NCBI RefSeq assembly: GCF_900112285.1
Contig: NZ_FOKZ01000017.1
Span: forward strand, 36,069 to 100,068
DNA from: Polaromonas sp. OV174
GTDB taxonomy: Bacteria > Pseudomonadota > Gammaproteobacteria > Burkholderiales > Burkholderiaceae_C
Direction of reading: 5' to 3'
DNA: 64,000 nt
Shown here piece after piece: positions 29,048 through 37,331 of the stretch. The position numbers were made by a program, and so were the translations under genes. Each line of letters opens with the position of its first letter. Positions within the stretch are counted from its first letter, which is position 1. The notes below the pieces were generated by a model, which was not told where the DNA came from, did no database searches, and saw only the letters and a program-made list of their open reading frames with translations.

Positions 29048-30019
29048 ATGTTGAAATTTGTATTGATGTCGCTTTGCGCGGCAGCCATTGGCGTACAGCC
29101 CGCCGTCGCCCAGAGCTATCCAGACAAGCCCGTCAAGATGGTTGTAGGCTTCGCACCCGGCGGCCCCACCGATATTCTGGCCCGCGTGGTTGCCACCGCG
29201 ATGGGAAAGACCTTGGGCAATAGCGTCATCGTTGACAACAAGGCCGGGGGTGGCGGACTGTTGGGTGCCCAGAGCGTTGCCAAGGCCGCGCCGGACGGCT
29301 ACACCATCCTGTTCGCAGGTGACGGGCAGTTGACGCTACTGCCCCAGCTGTCCAACAAAGCCGGCTATGAGACCCAACGCGACTTCGCACCGATCCGTAT
29401 GGTGGCGGGCCAGTCCAACGTGCTCATGGTTAATAAAGCCACCGGCATTTCCGACATGGCCACACTTATCGCGCGAGCAAAGGCTTCGCCGGGTCAACTC
29501 ACCTACGGATCAGCCGGCAACGGGACACCGACTCACCTGGTCGGCGCACTGTTCGAGAACGCCACTGGCCTGAGCCTTCTTCATGTGCCCTACAAGGGTG
29601 CAGGCCCCGCCATGACAGACTTGATCGGTGGACAGATCGACATGATGTTTGTGGGCATGCCGGTCGCGCTGCAACAAGCCGGACGCGATCAAGTGACCAT
29701 ACTTGCAGTCACCGGAAACAAGCGTGCCGTGAAGCTTGCCAACGTGCCGACTTTTACGCAGGCCGGCATCAAAGGCTTGGGTGACGAAACCGCCGTGTGG
29801 TGGGCGGTCATGGTGCCCGCCGGCGTGCCGCAGGCCATTCGCTCGCGTCTGGATGCTGCGGTCAAAGAGGCCTTGAACAGCCCCGAATTGCGCAAATCGT
29901 TTACCGCTCAAGGGGTGGAGCTTCTTGACCAGGACGCAACTACCACCAGCCAGTGGATTGAACGGGACCGAGCACGCTGGGCCACGCTCATCAAGAATAA
30001 AAAAATCACAGCGGAATAA
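29048..30019 (+). CDS. Bug-family periplasmic receptor, next to a sulfatase
   Basis: From the ATG at 29048 the protein has 323 residues; this start is chosen because a signal peptide (LKFVLMSLCAAAIGVQPAVAQ) follows at once. An ATG at 29012 would add a polar extension. The Bug signature reads SYPDKPVKMVVGFAPGGPTDILARVVA, and the domain-2 strand VPYKGAGPAMTDLIGGQIDMMF is standard. The ligand is probably a small carboxylate. No TctAB genes are near. The sulfatase gene starts 15 bases downstream, so the two are co-transcribed and probably under control of the divergent LysR gene. Confidence 0.9.
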   Translation: MLKFVLMSLCAAAIGVQPAVAQSYPDKPVKMVVGFAPGGPTDILARVVATAMGKTLGNSVIVDNKAGGGGLLGAQSVAKAAPDGYTILFAGDGQLTLLPQLSNKAGYETQRDFAPIRMVAGQSNVLMVNKATGISDMATLIARAKASPGQLTYGSAGNGTPTHLVGALFENATGLSLLHVPYKGAGPAMTDLIGGQIDMMFVGMPVALQQAGRDQVTILAVTGNKRAVKLANVPTFTQAGIKGLGDETAVWWAVMVPAGVPQAIRSRLDAAVKEALNSPELRKSFTAQGVELLDQDATTTSQWIERDRARWATLIKNKKITAE

Positions 30020-30034
30020 AAGCGGCAGTCCACC

Positions 30035-31633
30035 ATGCAACCCAATTTCCTGATTTTTGTTACCGACCAGCACCGGGCCGATCATCTGGGGTGCTACGGC
30101 AACCCGGTTGTGCGCACCCCGCACATCGACGCGCTGGCAAGCACAGGCTGGCGATTCAACCGCAGCTATGTCGCCAATCCCGTTTGCATGCCCAACCGGG
30201 GCTCCATGATGACCGGCCGGATTCCGTCGGTGCACGGCGCACGCGGCAATGGTGTCCCGCTCCCGCTGGACTCGGTCACCTATGCCGATGTCCTGGGTGA
30301 ATTCGGCTATCGCACCGCATTGATAGGGAAAAGCCATTTGCAGAATATGGAGGACCGTGCGGCCGTGTTGCCGCCGGAGGTGATAGAGCCTGGCTCCCGC
30401 ACGCCCAGCCAATTCAAAGAAGCCATCAGGGGCAAAGGAGACAGTGCGCCCTACCGCCAAGAACTACGGTCTAGCTGGTCCGATCCGGCGCACCAATTGA
30501 CACTGCCCTACTACGGCTTTCAGGACGTCATTCTGTGCAATCACCATGCCGATGAATGCTTTGGCGACTACCTGCGCTGGCTAAGCCTTCATCACCCGGA
30601 AATGATTGATCGCCTGGGACGTGAAAATGGCGTGCGCGATGCCGGCTTTACGGCTCCGCAGGCGTGGCGAACCCATCTGTCCGAGCAGCAATATCCAACC
30701 CACTACATTGCAGAAAAAACCTGCGAGTGGCTGCACAATCACAGCCAGACGAATGCCTCGCAACCGTTTGCGCTCATGTGCTCATTCCCCGACCCGCATC
30801 ACCCGTGGACGCCACCGGGCCGCTATTGGGACATGTATGACCCCGACGCCATGCCCGTGCCGGCGACGGCCATGCCTGATGTGGATAAAGAGCGTCACGT
30901 GGCATGGCTGTGGCAAGAGCGGGCCTCCGGCAAGGCGCAGCTCGAGTCACCCCGCATGTTCGCCGCCACGCCGCGCGAGATCCAGGAGGTGATTGCCCTG
31001 ACCTACGGCATGATCACCAATATCGACGACCGCATAGGCATGGTCATGAAAGCGCTGAAAGACAGCGGCCTGGACCGCAACACGGTGGTGATATTCACCT
31101 CCGACCATGGCGATCTCATGGGCGATCATGGCGTGATGCTCAAGGGGCCGCTGCACTATCAGGGCTTGATCCGCGTACCGTTTATCTGGCGCGAGCCCGA
31201 TGCAGCGGCGCAAGGCGGCAACGTGGTACGCAACGACCTGGTCAGCACCATAGATTTGGCACCTTCGATTCTGCGCCGGGCGAACATCAATCCACCCAAC
31301 GGGGTTCAGGGCAAGGCGCTGTTCAGCGCTGCCGGTGTTCCCCAAAACTCGGGCCGTGCTGCCGTGCTGGTGGAAGAAAACCAGCAGCGCGCCTACCTGG
31401 GTTTTGAAACGCCGGTGCGCATGCGAACCGTTGTGACGCAAAGCCATCGACTCAGCGTGTTCCAGGAAGGCGAATGGGGCGAGCTCTATGACCTGGTAGC
31501 CGACCCCGACGAAACGCACAACCTCTGGGACGACCCAAGCTCCAAAGAATTACGCGCCCAGCTGATGGAGCAGCTGGTTCACCTGTTGATGGAGCATGCG
31601 GATTCCAGTCCGCGCCCCACACACCTGGCTTGA
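30035..31633 (+). CDS. Sulfatase family hydrolase (formylglycine type)
   Basis: The protein has 532 residues. Metal ligands open the chain (FVTDQHRADHLGCYGN), and Cys51 lies in VCMPNRGSMMTGR, which fits the C-x-P-x-R motif that is converted to formylglycine. A second catalytic block, FTSDHGDLMGDHGVMLKGPLHYQGLIRVPFI, is complete. The family hydrolyses sulfate esters (choline sulfate, aryl or sugar sulfates), though phosphonate monoester hydrolases share this fold and motif. No signal peptide is seen, so it is probably cytoplasmic. No formylglycine-generating enzyme gene is in the window. The substrate is unknown; the upstream Bug receptor suggests an imported organic acid. Confidence 0.9.
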   Translation: MQPNFLIFVTDQHRADHLGCYGNPVVRTPHIDALASTGWRFNRSYVANPVCMPNRGSMMTGRIPSVHGARGNGVPLPLDSVTYADVLGEFGYRTALIGKSHLQNMEDRAAVLPPEVIEPGSRTPSQFKEAIRGKGDSAPYRQELRSSWSDPAHQLTLPYYGFQDVILCNHHADECFGDYLRWLSLHHPEMIDRLGRENGVRDAGFTAPQAWRTHLSEQQYPTHYIAEKTCEWLHNHSQTNASQPFALMCSFPDPHHPWTPPGRYWDMYDPDAMPVPATAMPDVDKERHVAWLWQERASGKAQLESPRMFAATPREIQEVIALTYGMITNIDDRIGMVMKALKDSGLDRNTVVIFTSDHGDLMGDHGVMLKGPLHYQGLIRVPFIWREPDAAAQGGNVVRNDLVSTIDLAPSILRRANINPPNGVQGKALFSAAGVPQNSGRAAVLVEENQQRAYLGFETPVRMRTVVTQSHRLSVFQEGEWGELYDLVADPDETHNLWDDPSSKELRAQLMEQLVHLLMEHADSSPRPTHLA

Positions 31634-31668
31634 GCCGGGCAAACAAGGCACAAGGATGAAACGACAAA

Positions 31669-31715
31669 GGGACGAACTGCAGGCAAGGGCTGAAAAGCCG
31701 CCCAAAGTTCGTCCC
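31669..31715. terminator. Two-level hairpin between convergent sulfatase and GntR genes
   Basis: GGGACGAACT at 31669 pairs with AGTTCGTCCC at 31706, and inside it GGCT-GAAA-AGCC forms a second hairpin. It lies between the convergent sulfatase and gntR stops, so it could terminate both transcripts. There is no long T run. Confidence 0.6.
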
Positions 31716-31776
31716 TAGACCTCAAGCCCTCTCCGCTCATCCGGGTCTATCGGGCGGCAGAGCGCGTGAACAGCGC

Positions 31777-32475
31777 TCAGACAGGGGGTTTGGCGAGCTG
31801 ATCGAGCTTTTGGGCGGCGATCTCGGCAACGCGGCGAACATGCGCTTGCGAGGCGTCCTGCGCCGCTTGCGGGTCGCGCTGGCGCAAGGCCTGGACAATG
31901 TTGGCCATTTCCACGGCGGCCTCCACGCGGCGGTCTTTGGCGCTGATGGTCATCGCACGCAGACGGTTGATCCGGGCGTTCAGCGACTGCACCACCTTCC
32001 ACGCCATCGTGAGGCCGCTGCCCGTGAACATGGCTTCATAAAACGCCGCGGTTCGTACCATGACCTCATGAAAATCTTCGTTCTCAAAAGCGGTCTGGAT
32101 TTTTCGATTCAGTGCATCCAGCCTCTCGATGACTTCATCACTGGCCTTTTCAGCGCACAGCCGGGCGGCATGGCCTTCCAGCAACGCGCGTATCTCGTAA
32201 ATCTGGGCGGCCTGATCGGCATCCAGCGTGGCCACCACCGGTCCTTGGTGCGCAATGGATTCGACCAGCCCTTCGGTTTCCAGATGCCTGAGCACCTCGC
32301 GAACAATGGAACGGCTGACATCGAGTTGCTCGCAGAGGTGGCGCTCCACCAGACGCTCGCCGGGCTTGAAATGCTCGCTCAAAATGGCTTCTCGCATTTT
32401 CTCCAGCGACAGCTCGCGCAAGGTTTTTGCGGTGCGGTTTACTTTGAGCGAGGCTACGTCTTTGGCAGGCACCAT
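31777..32475 (-). CDS. GntR-family regulator, FadR/FCD subfamily
   Basis: The protein has 232 residues. The winged-helix domain (TLRELSLEKMREAILSEHFKPGERLVERHLCEQLDVSRSIVREVLRHLETEGLV) is followed by an all-helical FCD effector domain from about residue 95, with the typical metal-binding histidine positions. Its ATG shares one base with the stop of the aldehyde dehydrogenase gene, so translation is coupled. It is the last gene of a run of five on this strand. A TTGGTATACCAA palindrome upstream of the first gene of that run is a plausible operator for it. FCD regulators usually respond to organic acids. Confidence 0.92.
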   Translation of the reverse strand: MVPAKDVASLKVNRTAKTLRELSLEKMREAILSEHFKPGERLVERHLCEQLDVSRSIVREVLRHLETEGLVESIAHQGPVVATLDADQAAQIYEIRALLEGHAARLCAEKASDEVIERLDALNRKIQTAFENEDFHEVMVRTAAFYEAMFTGSGLTMAWKVVQSLNARINRLRAMTISAKDRRVEAAVEMANIVQALRQRDPQAAQDASQAHVRRVAEIAAQKLDQLAKPPV

Positions 32476-33932
32476 TAATCCCTATCTACATCACCAAGGC
32501 AAAAGTATTTAATTTCGAGGTAGTCATCCATGCCGTAGCGTGAGCCCTCTCTTCCGAAACCGGACTGCTTCATGCCCCCAAAGGGTGCCGCCTCGGATGA
32601 CATGAGACCCGTATTGAGGCCCACCATGCCGGCCTCAATGGCCTCCGCCACGCGCCAGACGCGCGCAGTATTTTGAGTATAGCAATAGGCCGCCAAGCCA
32701 AAATCGCTGGCATTGGCCTGCGCAATGACATCGGCCTCATCGGTAAACCGGAACAGCGGCGCCAGGGGGCCAAAGGTCTCCTCGGTTGCCACATGCATGC
32801 TGGCCGTGACGTCGCGCAACACCGTGGGCTCGAAAAACGAGCCCCCCAATGCATGACGCTTGCCGCCGGTCACGATGGACGCGCCCTTGGACAGGGCATC
32901 GGCGATATGTGCCTCGACCTTGGCCAGTGCACGGACATCAATGAGTGGGCCTTGCGTCACGCCCTCGTCCGTGCCCTTGCCCACCTTGAGCTTCTGGACC
33001 GCGACACTCAGCTTGCTGGCAAAGGCCTCGTACACGCCTTCCTGCACATACAGGCGATTGGCGCAGACACAGGTCTGACCGGTGTTGCGGAACTTGGAAG
33101 CCAGGGCACCTTCCACCGCGGCATCCAGATCGGCGTCATCGAAGACGATGAAGGGCGCATTGCCGCCCAGCTCCATGCTCAGGCGTTTGACGGTATCGGC
33201 GCATTGGCGAATCAGCAGCTTGCCCACCTCCGTGGAGCCCGTGAAAGTGAGCTTGCGCACCAGCGGATTGGCCGTCAGTTCGCCGCCAATGGCGCGCGGG
33301 TCGCCGGTCACGATGTTGATGACGCCGGGCGGAATGCCGGCAATCTCGGCCAGCTTGGCCAGGGCCAGGGCCGACAAGGGCGTTTGCTCGGCGGGTTTGG
33401 CCACCACGGTGCAGCCGGCAGCCAGAGCGGGCGCGATCTTGCGCGCCAGCATGGCATTGGGGAAATTCCAGGGCGTGATAGCCGCGACCACGCCAACGGC
33501 TTGCTTGAGCATGACAAAGCGCTTGTCGGCTTGCGCGGTCGGAATCACGTCGCCATAAATGCGCTTGGCCTCTTCGGCAAACCACTCGATGTAGGAGGCC
33601 CCATAGGCAATTTCCCCGCGGGCTTCGGCCAGCGGCTTGCCCATTTCCTCGGTCAGGATTTGCGCCAGCACCTCTGCATTGGCCGTCACCAGATCGAACC
33701 AGCGACGCAAGAATGCGGAACGCTGCTTGCCCGTCATGGCACGCCAGGCCGGACCGGCGCGGTGCGCCGCCTCCACGGCACGGCGGGTCTGCTCAGCACC
33801 GAACATTGGCACGCTGCTGACGAGCGCACCTGTCGCCGGATTGGTAACGTCAAGGCGCTGTGCGCTGTCCAGCCATTCGCCGTCGATATAGCAACGCGAT
33901 GGCAGCAATTCCTGATAGGTAAAAATTTTCAC
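32475..33932 (-). CDS. gabD: NAD(P)-dependent aldehyde dehydrogenase (succinate-semialdehyde dehydrogenase type)
   Basis: The protein has 485 residues. Motifs are complete: TPWNFPNAMLARKIAPALAAGC (cofactor-binding fold), FTGSTEVGKLL (second Gly motif), catalytic Glu in MELGGNAPFIVFDDADLD, and catalytic Cys in NTGQTCVCANRLYVQ. Overall wording is closest to succinate-semialdehyde and glutarate-semialdehyde dehydrogenases, but the true substrate may be another semialdehyde. It starts 181 bases after the alpha/beta hydrolase gene and overlaps the GntR start. In context it would oxidise a semialdehyde released by the upstream enzymes. Confidence 0.9.
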   Translation of the reverse strand: MKIFTYQELLPSRCYIDGEWLDSAQRLDVTNPATGALVSSVPMFGAEQTRRAVEAAHRAGPAWRAMTGKQRSAFLRRWFDLVTANAEVLAQILTEEMGKPLAEARGEIAYGASYIEWFAEEAKRIYGDVIPTAQADKRFVMLKQAVGVVAAITPWNFPNAMLARKIAPALAAGCTVVAKPAEQTPLSALALAKLAEIAGIPPGVINIVTGDPRAIGGELTANPLVRKLTFTGSTEVGKLLIRQCADTVKRLSMELGGNAPFIVFDDADLDAAVEGALASKFRNTGQTCVCANRLYVQEGVYEAFASKLSVAVQKLKVGKGTDEGVTQGPLIDVRALAKVEAHIADALSKGASIVTGGKRHALGGSFFEPTVLRDVTASMHVATEETFGPLAPLFRFTDEADVIAQANASDFGLAAYCYTQNTARVWRVAEAIEAGMVGLNTGLMSSEAAPFGGMKQSGFGREGSRYGMDDYLEIKYFCLGDVDRD

Positions 33933-34013
33933 GAGATCGATCCAAAGAGGGCTATTACTAGCAAAGAGAGAGTCGCATCAAGGCGGCAAATAAAGTGCTG
34001 CTGGAACTCAGCC

Positions 34014-34049
34014 GGTTCCCGGCCGTGCTCTGCGTAGCAGCCGGGAACC
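34014..34049. other. Perfect 10-bp stem between the hydrolase and aldehyde dehydrogenase genes
   Basis: GGTTCCCGGC and GCCGGGAACC are separated by 16 bases. There is no T run, so it is more likely an mRNA stabiliser or processing site than a terminator. It accounts for part of the 180-base gap. Confidence 0.5.
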
Positions 34050-34112
34050 CTGGCCATTGCCAAACCCCTGTCAGGAAGCCGCCTGTGAATGACTGCCAGA
34101 GGGCCAGGCAGC

Positions 34113-34925
34113 CTAGCCGATGAATTTCAGCAGTTCCTGATTGACACGCTCGGCGGAGGTGATGTTCATCATGTGACGAGCCCCTTCCAGCACCACCAGC
34201 GTCGCCTGCGGTGCCAGTCCGGCCATCGCCTCGGACATGGCCGGCGTGGAGTTGGGGTCAAGCTCTCCGGTCATGAAGAGAGCCGGCATGGCCAGCTTGG
34301 CAAAGCCATCTGCATGCACCGCATCGGACGTGGCAAACAGCTGGTAGCTGCGCGCATAGCCCTCGTGATGGACTCGCCGCATGAAACTGGCCACCACTTG
34401 CGCATCGGCCTGGAGTTCGACCGGCACGGGATTGCCAAACCAGCGCTCTATGGTCGAGTCAACCGTCGCGGCCACACCCACCTGTTGCAGCTTGCGGGCT
34501 CGCTCCTGCACCGCCTCGCGCTGCGCTGGCGTGCGCATGAAGACGGCGTTCAGGGCCACCAGCTGCCGAGTCCGCTCGGGGTAGCTGAGGGAAAATTCCA
34601 GCGCCACCAGGGCGCCCATGGAATGCCCGACGATGACGGCGGACGCTATCTTCAGGTGGTCCAGCAGGCGCTTGAGTTGCACGGCGTATTCAGCCAGCTT
34701 GACGCCCTCGCAGGGGTCCTGGCTGGCGCCATGACCCAGCATGTCGTACACAATGACCTGGTGCGTTCTGGCGAGGCTGGACACCTGGCGTGCCCAGACG
34801 GCCTGCTCCATGCCAACGCCGTGAATCAGCACCACCGCCGGCCCTTCGCCATAGACGCTGTAAGCCGTGCCGCCCGTCACGCCGGCCGAGGCCGACACGT
34901 CCAGCTGTGTTGAATCAGACTGCAT
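34113..34925 (-). CDS. Alpha/beta-fold hydrolase
   Basis: From the ATG at 34925 the protein has 270 residues. It contains the oxyanion region VVLIHGVGMEQAVW, the nucleophile elbow VGHSMGALVALE (Ser near residue 98), the acidic strand FMTGELDPNSTP and the late histidine in LEGARHMMNI. It resembles enol-lactone hydrolases and RutD-like hydrolases, so it may open a lactone or cleave an amide or carbamate. Its start overlaps the DUF1185 stop by 11 bases, so translation of the pair is coupled, and the two products may work in succession. The substrate is unknown. Confidence 0.9.
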   Translation of the reverse strand: MQSDSTQLDVSASAGVTGGTAYSVYGEGPAVVLIHGVGMEQAVWARQVSSLARTHQVIVYDMLGHGASQDPCEGVKLAEYAVQLKRLLDHLKIASAVIVGHSMGALVALEFSLSYPERTRQLVALNAVFMRTPAQREAVQERARKLQQVGVAATVDSTIERWFGNPVPVELQADAQVVASFMRRVHHEGYARSYQLFATSDAVHADGFAKLAMPALFMTGELDPNSTPAMSEAMAGLAPQATLVVLEGARHMMNITSAERVNQELLKFIG

Positions 34926-35499
34926 TGCCGCCCAAGTCCTTGATGTCCTGGTAACGATCACCGATGCGGTGATGCGGCCGACCGCCTATGGATGCGCCCA
35001 AGGCCACCACGATTTCATCGGGACCCGGCGCGTCGTTGATGGCAAATTGCAGCGTCAGGTAGTGCGAGCGCATGCCTTCATCATCCTTGTGCATCATGGG
35101 AATGGAAATGGCGCAATTCGGGCCGCCGCGCACATTGGTGAAACTCAGGTAGCTTTTGGCGCCCACGGCCTTGCGGTAGAAGTTGCCAAAGCGCAAGGTG
35201 TGTATCAGGGCCGAGGCATGCTCAATTTCGCCGTTGGTACCCACCAAGGCGGCTTTTCCATAACCTTCAATGACCGCGCCCGAGCCCGTCATGCGCAGGA
35301 TTTCATCCGTCAACAATTCGCCCAGCACGGGCGCCACCGAATGAATGCCGGGCTTGAGGTCCTCGACAAAGCCCATGCCGGCCCATGGGTTCTTCAACAC
35401 AGCGGCGGCGGCAAACATTCTCAGCGGCGTCGGCGCGGCCTTGCCGCCCTCAATCAGCGTCTGCTCATAAAAAGTGACGATTTTACGAATCTCGGCCAT
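34915..35499 (-). CDS. DUF1185 / amino acid synthesis family protein (PF06684)
   Basis: The protein has 194 residues and an AGGAG box before the ATG at 35499. Sequence segments such as VLKNPWAGMGFVEDLKP, VIEGYGKAALVGTNGEIEHASALIH and ALGASIGGRPHHRIGDRYQD match my memory of the DUF1185 family, for which I know structures but no firmly established biochemical role. It lies between a Bug receptor gene (56 bases upstream) and the overlapping alpha/beta hydrolase. That suggests a catabolic enzyme or accessory for the imported compound. The family name amino acid synthesis is historical and should not be taken as a function. Confidence 0.75.
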   Translation of the reverse strand: MAEIRKIVTFYEQTLIEGGKAAPTPLRMFAAAAVLKNPWAGMGFVEDLKPGIHSVAPVLGELLTDEILRMTGSGAVIEGYGKAALVGTNGEIEHASALIHTLRFGNFYRKAVGAKSYLSFTNVRGGPNCAISIPMMHKDDEGMRSHYLTLQFAINDAPGPDEIVVALGASIGGRPHHRIGDRYQDIKDLGGNAV

Positions 35500-35555
35500 G
35501 GGTTCTACTCCTAAAAATTTCGGTATGGGTTTGCACTGGCTCAGGTGAGCCAGCT

Positions 35556-36551
35556 TTATTCAGCGGTGATCTTGGCGGCCTTGACGACGGCGCGGTATTT
35601 CTCGACTTCCGTCGCCATGAACTTGCTCAGCTCGGCGGCCGACGCGCCGGATGCGCTGATGCCCTGCTCGGCCAGGCGTTTCTTGACCTGCGGATCGGCC
35701 AGCACCTGCTGCGCGGCGGTCTGGACTTTTTGCAGGATCTCGGGTGGCGTCTTGTTCGGCAGAAACAGACCAAACCAGACTCCCAGATCAAAGCCTTCCA
35801 GCCCTTTGACCTGCCCCATGGCCGGAATGCCGGGCGCCAGCTCGGATGGCTTGGCGCTGGTCACGGCAAAGGCCTTGATCTTGCCGGACTTGATGTAGGG
35901 CTGTGCCGCGCTCAGCGTGGACACGCCCAGGTCGATCTGCCCGCCTATCAGGTCAATCAATGCCGGGGCTGCGCCGCGGTAGGGAATGTGGGTCATGAAC
36001 ACGTCAGCGCGCATCTTCAGCAACTCACCCGCGACATGCATGGGCGTGCCATTGCCTGCCGAGGCATAGCTGAGGGTTCCGGGTTTGGCGCGCGCCAGGG
36101 CCAGGACGTCGGCAACGGAATTGGCCGGCAGACCCGCTTTACCCACCAACACCATGGGGCCGGTGCCGACGAAAACGACGGGCGACAAATCCTTGATGCC
36201 GTCAGTGGCCACTTTCGGATTGATCAGCTTGTTGATCAGGATTTCCGAACCGGAGCCAAGAAGAATGGTGTAGCCGTCAGGAGCGGCGCGTACCGCGCGT
36301 TGCGTGCCCAGCATGCCGCCGGCACCCGCCACGTTTTCAATCACCACGGCCTGGCCGAGCCGTTCACCCAGCATGGGGGCCAGATTGCGGGCCACGATGT
36401 CGGAACTGCCGCCGGGAGCGAATGGCACAACGATGGTGATGGGCTTTTCCGGCCAGGCCGCCATGGCCGCTGATGCCACCACGGACACGACCAGACCGGC
36501 AAGCAGGCGGCCCAATGATTGGGTGGAGGAATGTTTGAGCTTGATAAGCAT
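35556..36551 (-). CDS. Bug-family periplasmic receptor, first gene of the DUF1185 operon
   Basis: From the ATG at 36551 (AAGGG box) the protein has 331 residues. The signal peptide (LGRLLAGLVVSVVASAAMAA) leads into WPEKPITIVVPFAPGGSSDIVARNLAPML, the Bug signature. Domain 2 shows FMTHIPYRGAAPALIDLIGGQIDLG. It heads a run of five co-directional genes (Bug, DUF1185, hydrolase, aldehyde dehydrogenase, GntR), so its ligand is presumably the pathway substrate. No TctAB pair is adjacent. The promoter region contains a TTGGTATACCAA palindrome, a likely operator. Confidence 0.9.
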   Translation of the reverse strand: MLIKLKHSSTQSLGRLLAGLVVSVVASAAMAAWPEKPITIVVPFAPGGSSDIVARNLAPMLGERLGQAVVIENVAGAGGMLGTQRAVRAAPDGYTILLGSGSEILINKLINPKVATDGIKDLSPVVFVGTGPMVLVGKAGLPANSVADVLALARAKPGTLSYASAGNGTPMHVAGELLKMRADVFMTHIPYRGAAPALIDLIGGQIDLGVSTLSAAQPYIKSGKIKAFAVTSAKPSELAPGIPAMGQVKGLEGFDLGVWFGLFLPNKTPPEILQKVQTAAQQVLADPQVKKRLAEQGISASGASAAELSKFMATEVEKYRAVVKAAKITAE

Positions 36552-36606
36552 GGCGACCCTTCTTGCGAAAAAGTGAATTGATCTCGGTAAAATTGAATAC
36601 CGTATG

Positions 36607-36618
36607 TTGGTATACCAA
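36607..36618. promoter_or_regulatory. Candidate GntR/FCD operator upstream of the DUF1185 operon
   Basis: TTGGTATACCAA is a perfect 12-base palindrome, 56 bases upstream of the Bug start, in AT-rich DNA. Operators of FadR-subfamily regulators commonly have this T-G-G-T/A-C-C-A form. The regulator encoded at the end of the operon is the natural candidate to bind it. The rest of the gap to 36842 shows no gene. Confidence 0.7.
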
Positions 36619-36841
36619 TTATCTGGGCAATAAAAATCAACACGAATAGTGGTAAACCCTTGGTAGCTGCCGCCCCTCCGAAGCGAGGCCTCGCCAAGGC
36701 AAGGCTGGTGCGCTCCGCTCAATCTGTGCGCCAGCCATCGCAGATTGATGCCATAGGCGAAACATTGACGGGACTCTGTCGCCAAAGACCCGCCGCGGCA
36801 AGCGGCCCTGGGCCAGTGATCTGAGAGCCTGCCCGCTGAAC

Positions 36842-37297
36842 TCAGCGCATGCCAGCGGCGGCGCAAAACCCATCCATGGTCCAGCCCTGCCCCAGCAAGA
36901 TCATCCGGGTGTGCAGGTCATCGAGTACCTGAGGCCTCACCTGCGGCCCCAGATAGCGCAGGGTCTTGCTGCGCAAGTCCACATAACCCAGTTCGTAGCG
37001 TCTGGCCAGGGCATGCCAGAGCGCATGGGCACCGGGTGACTGGCGTGCCCCGGTCATCAAACAAAGACCCGCGTCCAGCCCCCACCGATAGACCGCCGTG
37101 GCCAGGCCGCGCCGCTGGTAAGCCGGGTCGTATTTGGAATGCGGCGCCCGCAGGTAGCGGTCGGCGCGGCGCTCAAGCTCTACCAGGCGGTTGAAGACCG
37201 TATAGCCGGCCAATCCCCCTTCAGAATTCAATGACAGCTCTACGTGTGCGTCGGGCGAACACACCTGGTGCCGGCTCGTCGTCGCCGGGGTGCTCAT
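36842..37297 (-). CDS. Putative GNAT acetyltransferase
   Basis: From the ATG at 37297 the protein has 151 residues. The only clear signature is motif A of the GNAT fold, KYDPAYQRRGLATAVYRWGLDAG, where acetyl-CoA pyrophosphate binds at RRGLA. It follows the acetyltransferase-Rnk fusion gene by 34 bases on the same strand, so the two are co-transcribed. The substrate is unknown. A frame that continues upstream overlaps the fusion gene and is not coding. GNAT proteins with this kind of motif often act on small molecules or protein termini. Confidence 0.7.
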   Translation of the reverse strand: MSTPATTSRHQVCSPDAHVELSLNSEGGLAGYTVFNRLVELERRADRYLRAPHSKYDPAYQRRGLATAVYRWGLDAGLCLMTGARQSPGAHALWHALARRYELGYVDLRSKTLRYLGPQVRPQVLDDLHTRMILLGQGWTMDGFCAAAGMR

Positions 37298-37331
37298 GCA
37301 AGATCTGCGGCTGTGGCGCAACGTAGCGAAC

